Positions 13,611 through 15,409 of a stretch of 15,409 bases of DNA are shown here, in pieces. This DNA is from DASUSH01 sp050996575 (lineage in GTDB: Bacteria; Actinomycetota; Thermoleophilia; Solirubrobacterales; 70-9), in NCBI GenBank assembly GCA_050996575.1, contig JBPCRS010000070.1, forward strand, positions 1-15,409, in the 5' to 3' direction. How positions within the stretch are numbered: the stretch's first letter is position 1; every line of letters starts with the position of its first letter. A program made the position numbers and the translations under genes. Below the pieces are notes generated by a model. That model was not told the origin of the DNA. It was given only the letters and a program-made list of their open reading frames with translations, and ran no database searches.

Positions 13611-14809
13611 GCGTGCCCGGCCCGACCCACGACATGGCGGTCGGCCCGGGGCTCGAGTTGCGCTGCTCCTTCCCCTCGCTCGACTCGATCAGGGTCGCGC
13701 TGGCGGTACGCGGCCGCGAGTTCTTCGATCGCGTCTTCACCCCGACCGACGGCCAGTCCGACTTCGACGTCGAATGGCCGTTCGTGCGAGCCCGCGGAGA
13801 GATCGAGATGGACATGTTCAGCGGCGAGCTCTGGTGCTCGGGGCACTTCTCGATCAACCCCCCGGGCGGCGGCGACGACTGGCGCGAGGTCTTCGAGTTC
13901 GACCGCAAGGTGCTGATGCGCTCCTCGCCTGCGATCGGCTCGATCGGGGGAAGCACGATCGTCGACGAGCCGGTCCTCTCGGAGACGGGCTTCGGCCGGA
14001 CTCAGCTCTGCACGCCCTCGGTCCTCCGGGTCTACGTCGACGAGCGCGAAACCTCCCTTGCCGATGTCGGTTCGATCGTCAAGCGTGAGATGTTCCCCGA
14101 CCACCCCGATTTCGTCTTCAATACCGTTGCCTGCGTCGGCCGTCCCGAGAACGGAGGGCCGGGCCTCTACACCGACCCCGAGTCGCACTGGTTCAACGTG
14201 TTTCTCGGCTACTACCAGCTCGATGCGCCGAAGCATTCGTGGTCGCGGCCCTTCGGCTACGTCACCGCCGGTGGCGCCGGCTCGGAGGTCGCGTTCGACG
14301 ACCTGATCCGCCTCGGCGAGTCCGACTGGAACTGGTTCTCGAACTGGATGTACGGCGTCCCCTACGAGGTGGCGAAGCCGTACTCGGCGTTCGAGCTCGA
14401 CGAGATCCCGACGCGGGTCGGCGGGCCGGAGAGAATCGGCGCGAGCGAGTGGCACGCGGTCGAGATGAGGAACGTCGAAGTCGCCAGCACCTACGAGTCC
14501 GGCGCCAAGGGCGCGGCGCGCCTCGCCGACAACTCAGTCGTCGACCCGATCTGGCGACGATCTTTCGGCCGCCCGTGTCCGCGCCCGGAATGGCCCGTGA
14601 GCTTCATCCCGACCGTGCTTGACGCGAAGCTGCTGATCGCCTACTGGGAGGACGACGACGCCTTCCATACCGTGATGTTCGGTGGCACGAGCCACGCCGG
14701 CGGCGATCAGGACTTCCTGGCGGCGCAGATGGAGGCCGTCCGCGGAGTGATCGGGCGCAGCTACCCCCGGCTCGGCTTCAGCGCCGCCGGCGACGCGGCT
14801 CGAATGTGA
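13607..14809 (+). CDS. Unknown 400-aa soluble protein coupled to the desaturase
   Basis: The ATG overlaps the desaturase stop codon by 4 nt (ATGA), which fixes the start and indicates co-translation. I do not recognise the family. There is no signal peptide and no membrane segment. The sequence is rich in aromatic and acidic residues and looks mainly beta-structured, with patches such as FDVEWPFVRARGEIEMDMF, HFSINPPGGGDDW, SHWFNVFLGYYQLDAP and WNWFSNWMYGVPYEV. The only possible metal-ligand clusters are scattered histidines. The coupling suggests a partner or substrate-handling role in fatty acid or lipid modification, but that is inference from position alone. Its 3' end overlaps the convergent methyltransferase gene by 32 nt. 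Confidence 0.75.
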   Translation: MSVPGPTHDMAVGPGLELRCSFPSLDSIRVALAVRGREFFDRVFTPTDGQSDFDVEWPFVRARGEIEMDMFSGELWCSGHFSINPPGGGDDWREVFEFDRKVLMRSSPAIGSIGGSTIVDEPVLSETGFGRTQLCTPSVLRVYVDERETSLADVGSIVKREMFPDHPDFVFNTVACVGRPENGGPGLYTDPESHWFNVFLGYYQLDAPKHSWSRPFGYVTAGGAGSEVAFDDLIRLGESDWNWFSNWMYGVPYEVAKPYSAFELDEIPTRVGGPERIGASEWHAVEMRNVEVASTYESGAKGAARLADNSVVDPIWRRSFGRPCPRPEWPVSFIPTVLDAKLLIAYWEDDDAFHTVMFGGTSHAGGDQDFLAAQMEAVRGVIGRSYPRLGFSAAGDAARM

Positions 14810-15409
14810 GCAGCGTGTAGCGGACGATTCCGGTCGTGCTCATCCGCTCGATCGCGTCGATCGCGCGGTTCGCGGAATCCGGCCAGCCCTGCTCGTCGAT
14901 GACCGCGCGCAGAGCCTCGTAGGTGGGCAGGGTTGAGGCAGTGATGTCTTCGGCGCCGACCAGTACGAGGCCGGCGAAGCGAGCGAGCGCGCGGTAAGCG
15001 CCGACCGTGATCGGAACGTGGCTTCGGCCGATGAAGCCGAGGTGCCGCGATTCGGTGAGGAGGACGGGCAGGCGGCGTGGGACCGACGGGCCGGCGAGCA
15101 GGAACTCGGCCGCGACCAGGCGGCCGGCCTCGTCGAGCAGTCTCGCCGCCTCGCGCAAGAACCGCAGACGCGACATGTAGAGCAGGCTCTCGGTGGCGAG
15201 CACGCGGTCGAAGCCGGCGGAGGGAAACCTCGTCCGCGTAGCGTCTCCCTCGACGAACTCGATCGAGTTCTCGCCCGTCCCGGCGACGCGCCGGCGGGCG
15301 AGCGCGAGTGGACCGGGAGCGACGTCGATCCCAGTAAGCGAGGCCCCGCGCAGCTCCCGCCCGAACGTCTCGCCCGTGCCGCCGAGACCAAAACCCACAT
15401 CGAGCACGC
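14778..15409 (-). CDS. SAM-dependent methyltransferase (class I), 5' end outside window
   Basis: The visible 210 residues begin at motif I (VLDVGFGLGGTGE) of a Rossmann-fold methyltransferase, so the N-terminal cap region is missing beyond the window edge. Next come GIDVAPGPLALARRR (acidic residue binding the SAM ribose), VEGDATRTRFPSAGFDRVLATESLLYM (motifs II-III), and LREAARLLDEAGRLVAAEFLL. The layout resembles small-molecule or lipid methyltransferases of the Methyltransf_11/25 type; the substrate cannot be assigned. The C-terminus ends in five arginines, and those codons are antisense to the unknown protein's 3' end. The GTG at 15407 lies within motif I and is unlikely to be the real start. 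Confidence 0.85.
   Translation of the reverse strand, partial: VLDVGFGLGGTGETFGRELRGASLTGIDVAPGPLALARRRVAGTGENSIEFVEGDATRTRFPSAGFDRVLATESLLYMSRLRFLREAARLLDEAGRLVAAEFLLAGPSVPRRLPVLLTESRHLGFIGRSHVPITVGAYRALARFAGLVLVGAEDITASTLPTYEALRAVIDEQGWPDSANRAIDAIERMSTTGIVRYTLLTFEPRRRRR

Noticed and set aside
13184..14455. Minus-strand open frame of 423 codons opposite the desaturase and the unknown protein
   Set aside because: It spans the junction of two coupled plus-strand genes and has no domain-like segments. The plus-strand frame is fixed by the ATGA overlap and desaturase motifs.

Overview
The window is high-GC bacterial DNA with strong G/C preference at third codon positions and frequent GTG/TTG starts. 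Its gene families (a pair of Get3/ArsA-like ATPases, an HxlR regulator, an AbiEi/DUF559-type protein, a PilT ATPase and a ParA next to an FtsZ-family protein) fit Actinomycetota. The class Thermoleophilia/Solirubrobacterales is my best guess, but it rests on general resemblance, not on a marker gene. No rRNA, tRNA, CRISPR array, transposase or phage gene was seen.

Layout. Positions 1-4483 are on the minus strand. In transcription order they hold a ParA-like ATPase, an overlapping FtsZ-family gene with a long N-terminal extension, a gamma-glutamyltransferase, a 233-nt structured spacer, and the first codons of another gene. The FtsZ-family frame is broken by one TGA inside the tubulin signature loop. 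Positions 4567-7896 are on the plus strand. They hold two Get3/ArsA-like ATPases resembling mycobacterial BagA and BagB, separated by a striking 148-nt near-palindrome, and then an acyl-lipid desaturase interrupted by a frameshift. Positions 7908-11415 are on the minus strand: pilT, then an HxlR-type regulator, then a large protein with an Apea/HEPN-like core and a long acidic tail. Positions 11575-12444 (plus) encode a winged-helix plus PD-(D/E)XK-like protein whose start codon follows a 22-bp hairpin. A possible 65-aa minus-strand ORF meets it tail to tail. Positions 12744-14809 (plus) are a Delta9-type desaturase translationally coupled to an unknown 400-aa protein. The window closes with a 5'-truncated SAM methyltransferase on the minus strand that overlaps the unknown gene by 32 nt.

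How the parts may work together. The most suggestive unit is the ParA/FtsZ overlap: a positioning ATPase and a divergent tubulin homologue, both with long disordered acidic tails that begin with a similar LF-R-TT motif. It is divergently transcribed from a Get3-like pair that may target membrane proteins. The 148-nt palindrome pairs with part of the second ATPase's ribosome-binding site, and its 5' foot lies just past the first ATPase's stop codon. This suggests translational coupling within the pair. The two desaturases belong to different families and are separate lipid-modification loci.

Two genes carry single-base lesions in an otherwise clean window (TGA in the FtsZ-family gene, -1 shift in desaturase 1). 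TGA is the normal stop of many neighbouring genes, so recoding is unlikely. Sequencing or assembly error and genuine decay both remain possible.
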